Notes: generated by a model from the sequence alone, not told the origin. DNA of 64,000 nt from Allobosea sp. (GCF_030695125.1 NZ_JAUYTP010000008.1:1-64000); one strand, 5' to 3'. Positions 25,196 to 34,266 are shown, counted from the first letter of the stretch. Made by a program: numbers and translations.

Positions 25196-26155
25196 CTACC
25201 CCCGCTCCGCCACCACCAGCAGCCCTGGCACAGCGATGTCGCGATCCTGCCGCGTGCTGGCGGGCTCCAGCGCGACGATGCGAAGCCCCGTCTCGGCAAG
25301 CCGCTGTCGCAGCCAGGATTCACCATGCGCGAACCGCCGATCCGCCCCGACGACGACGCCTTCGCCGTCATGGCTCTGGACGGTGAAAGCGAAGAGCCCG
25401 CCGCGCTTCAGCACGCGGGACGTTTGCGCAAAGGCCGGGCGCAAGTCGCCGAGATAGACGAAGACATCGGCTGCGAGGACGAGATCGACGCTGGCATCCG
25501 GACGGCTCGACAGGAAGGCGGTCAACCCGGCGACGGCCAGTTTGTCGTAGAGAGGCCCGCCAGCATCCGTCGTCTTCGCCCGCGCCCGCTCGATCATGCG
25601 CGGCGAGACATCGCAGCCGGCGAGAAAGCCGGCCTCGTTGCGGATCGCTTCGCCCATCAGCCCGGTGCCGCAACCGAGATCGAGCACCGTGTCGAACCGA
25701 AGGGCCCGGCCGGCGTTGTCGCAGGCGGTCGTGAGCGCGGCCATCAACAGGGTGGGGGCGTTGTAGTGCAGAGCCTGCGTGAGATGGCTGTCGAAGCGCT
25801 CGGCATAGGCGTCGAACAGCGTGCCCGAAAAGTTCTCGGAGGTCGCGTCCTCGGCAGGCATGGCGCCGATGCGGGCGAGATCGAGCCGCGCGCCGAAATG
25901 GTCGTTGGGGTCGAGATCGAGACATTGCCGCCAGGCGGTCGCGGCCTCCTCTCGGTGGCCGAGCGCCTCCTGCGCCAGCCCGTAGAGATGCCAGGCGGCC
26001 GTGAAATGGTAGGCCTGCGCCAGCGTCTGGTCGAGGATCTCGACGCAGGCCTGAGCGTCGCCCTCCTTGAACGCAGCCTCGGCCCAGGCATAGCGCCGGT
26101 CGAGTGTGGGATCGCCCGAGCCGGCGGAATGTGCGGTGGAGCCCTTTTCGATCAT
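25196..26155 (-). CDS. TPR-containing SAM-dependent methyltransferase
   Basis: A 319-residue two-domain protein. Residues about 15-90 form tetratricopeptide-like helices (RYAWAEAAFKEGDAQACVEILDQTL, AAWHLYGLAQEALGHREEAATAWRQCLDLDP). Residues about 110-319 are a class I methyltransferase with motif I VLDLGCGTGLMGEAI, GCDVSPRMIERARAK, DLVLAADVFVYLGDL and LKRGGLFAFTVQS. The ATG at 26155 was chosen because upstream residues are not homologous. The TPR part may recognise a protein partner. It is divergent from the exonuclease gene with only 23 bp between starts, so the promoters must overlap. The substrate is unknown. Confidence 0.85.
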   Translation of the reverse strand: MIEKGSTAHSAGSGDPTLDRRYAWAEAAFKEGDAQACVEILDQTLAQAYHFTAAWHLYGLAQEALGHREEAATAWRQCLDLDPNDHFGARLDLARIGAMPAEDATSENFSGTLFDAYAERFDSHLTQALHYNAPTLLMAALTTACDNAGRALRFDTVLDLGCGTGLMGEAIRNEAGFLAGCDVSPRMIERARAKTTDAGGPLYDKLAVAGLTAFLSSRPDASVDLVLAADVFVYLGDLRPAFAQTSRVLKRGGLFAFTVQSHDGEGVVVGADRRFAHGESWLRQRLAETGLRIVALEPASTRQDRDIAVPGLLVVAERG

Positions 26156-26178
26156 GGCAGAGGGTCTATCTGAGGAGC

Positions 26179-27270
26179 ATGACACTGGCCAGACTGCGCC
26201 CTGCACCAAGCCTGCGACCGTCCGAACTGCTGTTTCCGACGCCGGCCGGACTCTGGTGTCCACCGGCCGACATCTACATCGACCCCGTCCGGCCGGTGGA
26301 TCGGGCGCTGATCACGCACGGCCATTCCGACCATGCCCGCGCCGGCCATGGCGCCGTGCTGGCGACGCGCGAAACGCTCGCGATCATGGCCCTGCGCTAT
26401 GGCGAGGGCTTCACGGGCGAGCGGCAGGAGGCTGTGATCGGCGAGACCACGCGCATCGGCGCGGTCGATTTCACCTTCGTTCCGGCGGGCCATGTGCTCG
26501 GCTCGGCGCAGATCGTGGTCGAATCCGGCGGCCTTCGGATCGTCGTCTCCGGTGATTACAAGCGCGAGCGCGACCCGACCTGCGCAGGGTTCGAGCCCGT
26601 GCGTTGCGATGTCTTCATTACCGAGGCGACCTTCGGCCTGCCGGTCTTTCGGCATCCGCCGGCGCATGGCGAAGTCGCCAAGCTGCTGGAATCGGTGCGC
26701 GTCTTTCCCGAGCGGACGCATATCGTCGGCGCCTATTCGCTCGGCAAGGCCCAGCGCGTCATGGCCCTGATCCGTGAGGCCGGCTATGAGCGCCCGATCC
26801 ATGTCCATGGCGCCATGGAGAAACTGACGGATTTCTACCTCTCGGAGGGAGCCGTTCTCGGCGAGATCCGCAAGGTCGCCGCCGCGGAGCGCAAGAGCCT
26901 GGGCGGCGAGATCGTGATCTGCCCGCCGAGCGCGATCCAGGACGTCTGGGCCCGCAAGTTTCCCGATCCGGTCACGAGCTTCGCCTCGGGCTGGATGCGC
27001 ATCCGCGCCCGCGCCCGGCAGAAGGGCGTGGAACTCCCGCTGATCGTCTCGGACCATGCCGATTGGGACGATCTTCAGGCGACGATCCGCGAGACGCAGG
27101 CCGGGGAGATCTGGGTCACGCATGGCGAGGCCGAGGCGCTCGTGCATTGGTGCGGCACGGTGGGCCTGAAAGCCAGGCCGCTGCATCTCGTCGGCTATGG
27201 CGACGAGGGCGAAGCGGAATCGTCGGGAGCGGATGCGTCGTTGGAGGCCGCCGATGCGACCGCGGTCTGA
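26179..27270 (+). CDS. Ligase-associated DNA damage response exonuclease (MBL fold)
   Basis: A 363-residue metallo-beta-lactamase-fold exonuclease. The metal motif ITHGHSDHARAGH (HxHxDH) lies near residue 50. It is followed by FVPAGHVLGSAQIVVESGG, the aspartate loop VVSGDYKRERDPT and the C-terminal beta-CASP-like part with IVGAYSLGKAQRVM and VSDHADWDDL. The architecture resembles SNM1/CPSF-type nucleases, and the family name comes from its association with the ATP ligase and Lhr-type helicase. It is the second gene of that set, convergent with an SGNH hydrolase. Confidence 0.93.
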   Translation: MTLARLRPAPSLRPSELLFPTPAGLWCPPADIYIDPVRPVDRALITHGHSDHARAGHGAVLATRETLAIMALRYGEGFTGERQEAVIGETTRIGAVDFTFVPAGHVLGSAQIVVESGGLRIVVSGDYKRERDPTCAGFEPVRCDVFITEATFGLPVFRHPPAHGEVAKLLESVRVFPERTHIVGAYSLGKAQRVMALIREAGYERPIHVHGAMEKLTDFYLSEGAVLGEIRKVAAAERKSLGGEIVICPPSAIQDVWARKFPDPVTSFASGWMRIRARARQKGVELPLIVSDHADWDDLQATIRETQAGEIWVTHGEAEALVHWCGTVGLKARPLHLVGYGDEGEAESSGADASLEAADATAV

Positions 27271-27277
27271 TGCCGGG

Positions 27278-28045
27278 CTAGCGGCCTTGCGCCACGATTG
27301 GGCGTCCCGTGGCGGTCAGCGAGACAAGCCCGGCGGCCATGTCGCGGGCAAGGCAGTCATAGCCGGCATCGCTCATGTGGAAGCTGTCGGGAGCCAGCGC
27401 GGCCGCGAAAGCCCGCTCGTCGGCGGCATGCCATTCGCGCATCGTGTCGTAGCGCGTGAACACCGGAACGCTCTGGCCCTTGGCGATGGTGCCGATGGCC
27501 TCGACATAGGCGCGGTAGCGGGCGGGTTCGCGGATGCCGGGGAAGAATTGCGGGTCGAGCAGGGCCAGGCTCGGCCCCGCCTGACGCACCAGGGCGATGC
27601 CGTCGCTGACCATCGCCTTGAAGGCGGCCATGTCGCCGCCCCGGACCGCGTCATTGGTGCCGACCTGCCAGATCACGAGATCGTAGCGCCGCTCGGTCAG
27701 CGCCTGCTTCAGGCGTGCCAGCGTTTGCGGAGCGACTTCACCGCCGATGCCGGCATTGGCGACCGTGACCTGCACGCGCGGCCAGGCTGCCGTCAGCAGG
27801 GCCTGCAGCCGCGAGGGATAGCTCTTCTCGCGCGTCGAGGCTCCGACACCTTCGGTCGAGGACGAGCCGATCGCGAGGATGTCGAGCTTTCCGCCTGCCG
27901 CGATCTTGGGGGCGAGCCCATTCAGTCTTTCGGTCGCGGTGACGATCGGCGTTTCGCGGCAGACAAAGGCGCCGGCCTGGGCGGCACCCGCCAGAGACGC
28001 CACCGCGATGAGGTTCAAGGCCAGAATCCGCATCGCAGAGCGCAT
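27278..28045 (-). CDS. SGNH/GDSL hydrolase, secreted
   Basis: A 255-residue protein with a signal peptide (MRSAMRILALNLIAVASLAGAAQAGA) and an SGNH hydrolase domain. Block I is LDILAIGSSSTEGVGAS (serine in GSSS), block II has the glycine in NAGIGGEVAPQTL, block III is VIWQVGTNDAVRGG (Asn), and block V is DSFHMSDAGYDCLA (Asp and His). This is the TesA/arylesterase-like esterase layout, acting in the periplasm on acyl esters. The ATG at 28045 has GGGAGA 10 bases upstream. It lies between the exonuclease and ligase genes but on the opposite strand. Confidence 0.88.
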   Translation of the reverse strand: MRSAMRILALNLIAVASLAGAAQAGAFVCRETPIVTATERLNGLAPKIAAGGKLDILAIGSSSTEGVGASTREKSYPSRLQALLTAAWPRVQVTVANAGIGGEVAPQTLARLKQALTERRYDLVIWQVGTNDAVRGGDMAAFKAMVSDGIALVRQAGPSLALLDPQFFPGIREPARYRAYVEAIGTIAKGQSVPVFTRYDTMREWHAADERAFAAALAPDSFHMSDAGYDCLARDMAAGLVSLTATGRPIVAQGR

Positions 28046-28167
28046 CGGCAGTCGATCTCCCGTTCGGTCCGAGAGCCTGCCGGCCCTTTCATGAACGGAA
28101 ACTGAATGATGCGCCGCACCTGCCCACTCGCATGCCCCCGGGTCCGGTCCCGCCGGGAGGCAACGCC

Positions 28168-29805
28168 GTGAACCGTTTTGCCTGGCTGCTCGATCGGCTG
28201 GCCTATGAACCGCGCCGCAACGCCAAGCTGGCGCTGATCGCGGACTACCTGCGTACGACGCCCGACCCCGATCGCGGACTGGCGCTGGCGGCGATGACGG
28301 GCGGTCTGGTTTTCCCCAACGCCAAGGCCGGGCTGGTCCGCGCGCTGATCGCTGCACGCACCGACCCTGCGCTCTTTGCGCTGTCCTACGACTATGTCGG
28401 CGATCTGTCCGAGACGGTGGCGCTGATGTGGCCCGCGATGCATGGCGCCAACGCCGTGCCGCATCTCCCCGACGTCGTCGAAGGCCTGCGCAGCGCCGGC
28501 AAGGCCGAACTGCCGCGCCTCGTCGCCTCCTGGCTCGACGCGCTCGACGAGAACGGGCGCTGGGCGCTGCTCAAGCTCATCACCGGTAGCTTGCGCATCG
28601 GCGTGTCGGCGCGGCTCGCCAAGACGGCGGCCGCGAGTCTGGGCGGTATCGCCCCCGACGAGGTCGAGCAGGTCTGGCACGGGTTGGAGCCGCCCTACGC
28701 AACGCTCTTCGCCTGGCTCGAAGGGCGCGGGCCGAGGCCCGAAGCGACGGATCCCGCCCCGTTCAGGCCGGTGATGCTGTCGCATCCGATCGAGGACGGC
28801 GATTTCGAGAAGATGGATCCGGCCGTGTACCAGGCCGAGTGGAAATGGGATGGCATCCGGGTTCAGGCGGTCAGCGGCACGCGGCCCGACGGGCAGCGCG
28901 TCACCCGCCTGTTCTCGCGCACCGGCGAGGACATCGCCGCTGCCTTTCCCGATGTGGTCGAGGCGATGACGCAGGACGGCGCCATCGATGGCGAACTGCT
29001 CGTGCGGCGCGGAGACGCGGTGCAGAGCTTCAACACGCTGCAGCAGAGGCTCAATCGCAAGAGCGTGACCGCCAAGATGCTCGTCGAGCACCCCGCGCAC
29101 ATCCGCGCCTACGACCTTCTGGTCGATGGCGAGGAGGATCTGCGCGCCTTGCCCTTGTCGGAACGCCGCAAGCGGCTCGAGGCTTTCGTCGGCAGGCTCG
29201 CCAGCCCGATCGTCGATCTCTCGCACCCGATCGCCTTTTCGACCTGGGAGGATCTGGCCGAGGCCCGGGCGCAGCCGGCTACGGCCGGTGCCGGCACTGA
29301 CGCCGAGGCCGTCGAGGGCTGCATGATCAAGCGGCTCGACTCGGCCTATCTGCCGGGCCGCCCCAAGGGCTACTGGTGGAAGTGGAAGCGTGAGGCGCGG
29401 CTGGTCGACTGTGTGCTGATGTATGCCCAGCGCGGCCACGGCAAACGCTCGTCCTTCTATTCCGATTTCACTTTCGGCGTCTGGCGCGCCGGCGAGGCTG
29501 GCGCGGACGAACTGGTCCCGGTTGGAAAAGCCTATTTCGGTTTCACCGACGAGGAACTGGTCGAGCTGGACCGCTACGTCCGCAAGCACACCCTGAATCG
29601 CTTTGGGCCCGTGCGCGAGGTCACGCACACCGTCGAGAGCGGGTTGGTCTTCGAAGTGGCGTTCGAGGGGCTGCAGCGCTCGACGCGGCACAAATCTGGC
29701 GTCGCGATGCGCTTCCCCCGCATCAGCCGCATCCGCTGGGACAAGCCGCCCCGCGAGGCCGACCGCATCGAGGCGCTGGAGGCGCTGCTGCCGCCGAATG
29801 GCTGA
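28168..29805 (+). CDS. ATP-dependent DNA ligase of the damage-response set
   Basis: A 545-residue ATP-dependent DNA ligase. An N-terminal DNA-binding domain (residues 1-200) precedes the adenylation domain with nucleotidyl lysine K226 in EWKWDGIRVQA. Next are motif III AFNTL-like AVQSFNTLQQRLNRKSV, motif IIIa AYDLLVDG, motif IV EGCMIKRLDS and motif V KGYWWKWKREA. The C-terminal OB fold ends in the RFPRISRIRWDK motif. The GTG at 28168 has GGGAGG upstream. This is the ligase that names the set with pdeM, the helicase and the exonuclease. It should seal nicks with ATP beside the housekeeping NAD-dependent LigA. Confidence 0.95.
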   Translation: MNRFAWLLDRLAYEPRRNAKLALIADYLRTTPDPDRGLALAAMTGGLVFPNAKAGLVRALIAARTDPALFALSYDYVGDLSETVALMWPAMHGANAVPHLPDVVEGLRSAGKAELPRLVASWLDALDENGRWALLKLITGSLRIGVSARLAKTAAASLGGIAPDEVEQVWHGLEPPYATLFAWLEGRGPRPEATDPAPFRPVMLSHPIEDGDFEKMDPAVYQAEWKWDGIRVQAVSGTRPDGQRVTRLFSRTGEDIAAAFPDVVEAMTQDGAIDGELLVRRGDAVQSFNTLQQRLNRKSVTAKMLVEHPAHIRAYDLLVDGEEDLRALPLSERRKRLEAFVGRLASPIVDLSHPIAFSTWEDLAEARAQPATAGAGTDAEAVEGCMIKRLDSAYLPGRPKGYWWKWKREARLVDCVLMYAQRGHGKRSSFYSDFTFGVWRAGEAGADELVPVGKAYFGFTDEELVELDRYVRKHTLNRFGPVREVTHTVESGLVFEVAFEGLQRSTRHKSGVAMRFPRISRIRWDKPPREADRIEALEALLPPNG

Positions 29806-29919
29806 TTGCGCCGCGGCGTGGGATGGTTCACAGCCGCCGGATCGGCAGTCGCGACGCGGCATGCTTGAATGAGGCCCCGATTGGGTCACAATGCGCGTCG
29901 GGCATGAGGATGGGTTCCA

Positions 29920-30600
29920 ATGAAACGGCAGCCTGCGACTCGGATCGTCATCGCGGACGATCATCCGCTCTTCCGGGGGGCGCTGAAACAGGCCGTCTCC
30001 ACGGCGATCGAGGGAGCCGAGGTCAGCGAGGTCGGCTCGCTCGAGGCCTTGACCGCTGCACTCGATGGCGGCGGCGACGCCGATCTGGTTCTGCTCGATC
30101 TCACGATGCCGGGCGTGCAGGGCTTCTCGGGGCTGCTCTTCCTCCGCGCCGACCATCCCGAGGTGCCGGTCATCGTGGTGTCCGCCAATGACGATCCGGC
30201 CGTCATCCGCCGCTGTATCGAATTCGGCGCGCTCGGCTTCCTGCCTAAGACCGCGGATGTCGAGCAGATGGGGGAGGCCATCCGCGCCGTGCTGGAGGGG
30301 GGCGTCTGGACGCCGCCGGGGATCGACCTTAACGCGCCCGTCGACGCCGAGACCGCCACCATGGTCCGCAATCTCTCGACGCTGACGCCGCAGCAGGTCC
30401 GGGTGCTGATGATGCTGTCGGAGGGTCTTCTGAACAAGCAGATCGCCTATGAGCTCGGCGTGTCCGAGGCGACGGTCAAGGCGCATGTCTCAGCGATCCT
30501 GACCAAGCTCGACGTCGACAGCCGGACGCAGGCCGTGATCGCCGCTGCCAAGATCGCGGGCACCGCCTGGGCGACGGCCGGGGCATCGGCGACCTCGTAG
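29920..30600 (+). CDS. Response regulator, LuxR/NarL family
   Basis: A 226-residue response regulator. The receiver domain has the acidic pair D13-D14 (IADDHPLFRG), phospho-acceptor D60 in LVLLDLTMPG, and K110 in FLPKTADV. The output domain (about 155-215) is a LuxR helix-turn-helix: LTPQQVRVLMMLSEGLLNKQIAYELGVSEATVKAHVSAILTKL. No kinase gene is adjacent; the histidine kinase at 35414-36874 is 5 kb away on the other strand, so this is an orphan regulator here. Confidence 0.93.
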   Translation: MKRQPATRIVIADDHPLFRGALKQAVSTAIEGAEVSEVGSLEALTAALDGGGDADLVLLDLTMPGVQGFSGLLFLRADHPEVPVIVVSANDDPAVIRRCIEFGALGFLPKTADVEQMGEAIRAVLEGGVWTPPGIDLNAPVDAETATMVRNLSTLTPQQVRVLMMLSEGLLNKQIAYELGVSEATVKAHVSAILTKLDVDSRTQAVIAAAKIAGTAWATAGASATS

Positions 30601-30708
30601 GGCTGCGCTGGCGCGAGGTCTTCCGCATCGGCGGAGTTGACAGCCCGTTCAGCCCCGGTTCAACCGTCACGGCTCTTGATGGAAGCGGATCGAGGATCAG
30701 AACCGGCC

Positions 30709-30978
30709 ATGGCCAACGGCAATATCGAACGTTTTCTCGGCGGTTCGCCGCTCGGCGTGCTGGTGCGCCTGATCTTCATTTCGCTGCTGGTCGGCGCCGC
30801 GATGGCCTTTCTCGGCCTGTCGCCGCGTGCGCTCTTTGAGGCTGCGGCGCGGTTCGTGCGCTCGCTCGGCGATCTCGGCTTCGGCGCGCTGCGCGAGGTC
30901 GGCCAATGGGTGATCGCCGGCGCGCTTCTGGTGGTGCCGCTCTGGCTTCTGTCGCGGCTCTTTGCGGCGCGGCGCTGA
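30709..30978 (+). CDS. Small membrane protein, DUF6460-like
   Basis: An 89-residue protein with two predicted membrane helices: SPLGVLVRLIFISLLVGAAMAFLG and, near the C-terminus, VGQWVIAGALLVVPLWLLSRLF. The N-terminal NIERFLGGSPLGVLVRL matches a small family common in Hyphomicrobiales (DUF6460, from memory). The ATG at 30709 gives the family-like start, but its ribosome-binding site is weak. Function is unknown. It is 108 bp after the response regulator, in the same direction, and convergent with the channel gene. Confidence 0.65.
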   Translation: MANGNIERFLGGSPLGVLVRLIFISLLVGAAMAFLGLSPRALFEAAARFVRSLGDLGFGALREVGQWVIAGALLVVPLWLLSRLFAARR

Positions 30979-30996
30979 ATCCGCGACATGGCCTGA

Positions 30997-32070
30997 TCAG
31001 CCCGGCAAGGCGCGCAGCGCCGCGCCCAGGCAGACGATCAGCATGATCGCCGGCAGGGCCCAGCGCAGATGCAGGCGCAGCGCCGCAGCCTCGCCGTTCC
31101 AGCGTCCCCGCGGATTGGCGACGGCGACCGACAGGATGATCTCGAACATCAGCACCGCGACCAGATAGAGGTAACCCAGCGAGATCATTTCCGCGATCGG
31201 TGTGTTCAGCGAGATCGAGCCCGGGAAGCTCGATTCGAAGGTAAAGCTGATGGCTGCGAGCGCCAGCAGGGACGAGAAGATCAGGCCGCCCTTGTCCTGC
31301 TCTTTCAGCCCCGGGGACCACAGCACGAACAGGGACACTGCCAGCACGGCGATGATCGGGACGAAGACGCGCAACACATAGCGTTGCGCTTCGCGCGCCA
31401 TCGTCACCGTCACGTTCAGCCGGGAGTAGGAACGCGCATTCCAGCCCATCGCCAACTCATGGGCGAAGCGCAGGCCCAGGGGGCGCCAATCGACGACGGA
31501 GGGTGCGTTGTCGATCCCGGAAAACTGCCGGTCGGCCTCTGTCGTCAGCAGCACCGCCTCCTGCTGGGCATAGCGCGGCAGCGAGAGCGACAACGTCAGA
31601 TTCTGCTGGTCGAAGGGAAAGGCGTCCATGTTCATGCGAAAGCGGAAATCGCTTTCGAAACGCTCGATCAGCACGACATCGCCATGGGCATAAACGGACA
31701 GGGCGACGGTGCGGGACTCCTTGTCGCCGATCTGGTTGTCGAGCGAGAGGCCCGGCGTCCAGATCGTCTTGAGGTGCTCATCGGCCTCCTCTCCGACGCG
31801 GTCTTCCCGGCCGAGGCCGCGCGCAATGGCGTCGAAGGCCAGGCGCGGATCGTGCCAGCGTTGGGTCAATTCGACCTGAAGCCGCCCCTGGCCGGCGACC
31901 TCTTTGATGTCCAGCACGTTGAGGACGCGCAGGGCCACCCGCACCCGCACCGGCAGTTCCACGGCCTGCGGTAGGGTCTGCCGGGCACCTGGCGGGGTCT
32001 CCTGGGCACCGGCGTCCCCGCCGAGCCCGAGGACGCAGGCCAGCAGCAGGGCGGCGAGACGGAGGATCAT
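30997..32070 (-). CDS. Bacterial pentameric ligand-gated ion channel (Cys-loop-type homologue)
   Basis: A 357-residue homologue of the GLIC/ELIC family. A signal peptide (residues 1-22) precedes an extracellular beta-rich domain (about 35-228). That domain contains IWTPGLSLDNQ (103-113, loop A region), VYAHGDVVLIERFES and the Pro-loop FPFDQQ (151-156). As in other bacterial members, the two loop cysteines are absent. Four membrane helices follow: M1 231-252, pore-lining M2 261-279, M3 293-317 and M4 336-355. The M2-M3 segment FPGSISLNTPIAEMISLGY resembles GLIC. The ATG overlaps the stop of the Cache-sensor gene (ATGA). Acidic residues E257 and D259 lie at the inner pore mouth, which may favour cations; this is inference. 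Confidence 0.92.
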   Translation of the reverse strand: MILRLAALLLACVLGLGGDAGAQETPPGARQTLPQAVELPVRVRVALRVLNVLDIKEVAGQGRLQVELTQRWHDPRLAFDAIARGLGREDRVGEEADEHLKTIWTPGLSLDNQIGDKESRTVALSVYAHGDVVLIERFESDFRFRMNMDAFPFDQQNLTLSLSLPRYAQQEAVLLTTEADRQFSGIDNAPSVVDWRPLGLRFAHELAMGWNARSYSRLNVTVTMAREAQRYVLRVFVPIIAVLAVSLFVLWSPGLKEQDKGGLIFSSLLALAAISFTFESSFPGSISLNTPIAEMISLGYLYLVAVLMFEIILSVAVANPRGRWNGEAAALRLHLRWALPAIMLIVCLGAALRALPG

Positions 32071-33056
32071 GCGTCCTGCCGCCGCTTGCGCGCCAGGACC
32101 AGGAACCCGACGAAGGCGAGGATGCCGCCGCACAGGGCGATCACCCAGAGCTCGGTCGTCAGGCGGCGCCAGTCCGAACTCGGCTCGTCCTTGAGCATGA
32201 TCGTCATGCCGATCAGGCGACCGGAAAAATCTACGAGTGGCTGCGCCATGACGCCGTAGGAGCGCCCCGCGAAGGCGCGCGTCCCGGTCTCCACATCGCG
32301 CAGCGGCTTGGTCGGAAAAGCGCGCAGATACGTGCTGAACAGAGCTTCGTTGGTCGAGGCCATCACGGTGAGATCGCCGATGGACGGCAGTTTCGGGTCG
32401 AGCGCGACCCCGCTCAGCGAGTGCGCCGCCACGACGGCGATCTCGGTATTGGTCGAGGCCTTCACGAGTTCGAGCAACGGGCGGATGTCGAGCCCGGCTT
32501 CGACGCTGCCGATCAGCGCCCCGGCCTGTTCGACCGGGGCGACGCCCCGGATGCCGATCCCCGCAAGGCCGATCTCCACCCCTGTCTGCGAGCGGCGCAG
32601 CCTGTTTGCGGCGACGATCATGGCGCGGAATGACGAAATGTCGTCGCCATGCTGGTCGGGCCGGTGCATGCGCAGCAGGTAGCGCAGGTCAGGCGTATGG
32701 TAGCCGAAGATCTGCACGCCGGCCTGGCGGTTGAGGTACTGCCAGGCGTCCTTCGACAGGGCTTCGAGCCTGGGCCGGTCGCCGGCGGCCAGGGCCTCTC
32801 GGGTCTGCGAATTGCGCGCGAAGGTTTCGGCCAGCGCCAGCGAGAACTTTGCCGCCTGGTCGAAATTGGCGTCGAGCAGCGAGCCGACGAGGCGCATCTG
32901 TGTCGTGCGGTCGCGCTCGACGACTCTCTCGAGGCTGTCGTGCTGGTGCCACAGCATGGCGCCCAGAATCAGGGCGATCAGCAGAGCGGGAGCCGACGCG
33001 CTCGAAACGAGCGCCTTCCAGTCGAGTTTAGGCAAGGCCAGGCCCTTCGGTCGCAT
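32067..33056 (-). CDS. Stand-alone Cache-domain membrane sensor, coupled to the ion channel
   Basis: A 329-residue inner-membrane protein with one N-terminal helix (about 19-36), a periplasmic region of about 265 residues and one C-terminal helix (about 303-322) followed by only seven residues. The periplasmic part reads as a double-Cache sensor of the dCache_3 kind: LLRMHRPDQHGDDISSFR (127-144), TGVEIGLAGIGIRGVAPV, then LIGSVEAGLDI. There is no HAMP, MCP, kinase, GGDEF or other output domain. The stop overlaps the channel start, so both are made from one message. I infer that it senses a small molecule for, or together with, the channel. Confidence 0.85.
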   Translation of the reverse strand: MRPKGLALPKLDWKALVSSASAPALLIALILGAMLWHQHDSLERVVERDRTTQMRLVGSLLDANFDQAAKFSLALAETFARNSQTREALAAGDRPRLEALSKDAWQYLNRQAGVQIFGYHTPDLRYLLRMHRPDQHGDDISSFRAMIVAANRLRRSQTGVEIGLAGIGIRGVAPVEQAGALIGSVEAGLDIRPLLELVKASTNTEIAVVAAHSLSGVALDPKLPSIGDLTVMASTNEALFSTYLRAFPTKPLRDVETGTRAFAGRSYGVMAQPLVDFSGRLIGMTIMLKDEPSSDWRRLTTELWVIALCGGILAFVGFLVLARKRRQDA

Positions 33057-33177
33057 GACGTCCCGTTGCGGCGGAGAGGCAAGGCGGGCGCATCCATGCG
33101 AAGGAACGTGATCGCGCGATAAGGCAGGTCCGCGACTTCCACAAGACCCGGGTGTCGCGTGCCTGCCAGGGGCCGCC

Positions 33178-34266
33178 CTACAATTTGTCCCCGCGCGCGA
33201 TCGCGGCGGCATCGCGCCCCACCAGCGCGCTGAGCCTCGGCAGGCCGGCGTTGCGGGCCTCGGCCGCGAGCCCGGCCTTGATCGTCTTCACCAGTCCCGG
33301 CCCCTGGAACACCATGGCCGAATAGAACTGCACCAGATCGGCGCCGGCGCGGATCTTGGCGAAGGCGCTCGCCGCCGAATCGATGCCGCCGACGCCGATC
33401 AGCGGGAACTGACGCTCGACCCGCAGGAAGGTTTCGGCCAGGAGCCGCGTCGAAGCCTCGAACAGCGGCTTGCCCGAGAGCCCGCCCGTCTCGGTCCGGG
33501 CCGCGCTGCGCAGGGTCGGGGATCTGGCGATGGTGGTGTTGGAGACGATCATGCCGTCGATGCCGCGCTTGCGCGCCACGGCGACCATGCCGTCCAGTTC
33601 GGGCAGCGTCAGGTCCGGTGCGATCTTGAGCAGCATCGGTGTCGGCCGGCCCCCGGCCGCGGCCTCGTCGCGGGCTTCGAGCGCGCGGGCGATGAGGTCG
33701 TCGAGGGCCGATTCGGCCTGGAGATCGCGCAGGCCCGGCGTGTTGGGCGACGACACGTTGACGGTGACAAAGTCGGTGACCGGCGCCAGTCGCCGCGTCA
33801 GCACGGCATAATCGGCAGCGCGATCGACCGATTCCTTGTTGGCTCCGAGATTGACGCCGACGATGCCGCCCCGTGCGCGCCGGGCTGCCAGCCGCTGCGC
33901 CACGACCTCCATGCCGTCGCTGTTGAGGCCGTAGCGGTTGATCACGGCTGCGTCTTCGACAAGCCTGAACACGCGTGGCCTGGGATTGCCGGGCTGGGGC
34001 AGGGGCGTGACGCCGCCGACCTCGACGAAGCCGAAGCCCAGTCCCAACGCGCCGTCCACGGCCTCGGCATGCTTGTCGAAGCCCGCCGCGAGCCCGACCG
34101 GGTTGGAAAACGACAGCCCGAAGGCTTCCGTGGCCAGAACCGGGTCGTCGGCTCCAGGCCGCAGCGAAGGTGCGGCGGCCAGCGCCGCCACCGTAAGCCG
34201 ATGCGCCGTCTCGGCGTCCATTTTGTGGATCAGCGGCCGGGCGAGGTTGAACAGCGAGCCGATCAC
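33178..34266 (-). CDS. pyrD: Quinone-dependent dihydroorotate dehydrogenase
   Basis: A 362-residue class 2 dihydroorotate dehydrogenase of pyrimidine synthesis. The N-terminal membrane-associating helix ([18 protein letters not shown]) marks the class. Then come [71 protein letters not shown] with the catalytic serine region, [16 protein letters not shown] and the FMN-phosphate motif [28 protein letters not shown]. The ATG overlaps the DUF952 stop by 4 bp. Confidence 0.96.
   Translation of the reverse strand: MIGSLFNLARPLIHKMDAETAHRLTVAALAAAPSLRPGADDPVLATEAFGLSFSNPVGLAAGFDKHAEAVDGALGLGFGFVEVGGVTPLPQPGNPRPRVFRLVEDAAVINRYGLNSDGMEVVAQRLAARRARGGIVGVNLGANKESVDRAADYAVLTRRLAPVTDFVTVNVSSPNTPGLRDLQAESALDDLIARALEARDEAAAGGRPTPMLLKIAPDLTLPELDGMVAVARKRGIDGMIVSNTTIARSPTLRSAARTETGGLSGKPLFEASTRLLAETFLRVERQFPLIGVGGIDSAASAFAKIRAGADLVQFYSAMVFQGPGLVKTIKAGLAAEARNAGLPRLSALVGRDAAAIARGDKL

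Noticed and set aside
28015..30486. 823-codon open frame on the minus strand
   Set aside because: It runs opposite to the DNA ligase and response regulator genes. It is a composition artefact of GC-rich codon third positions.
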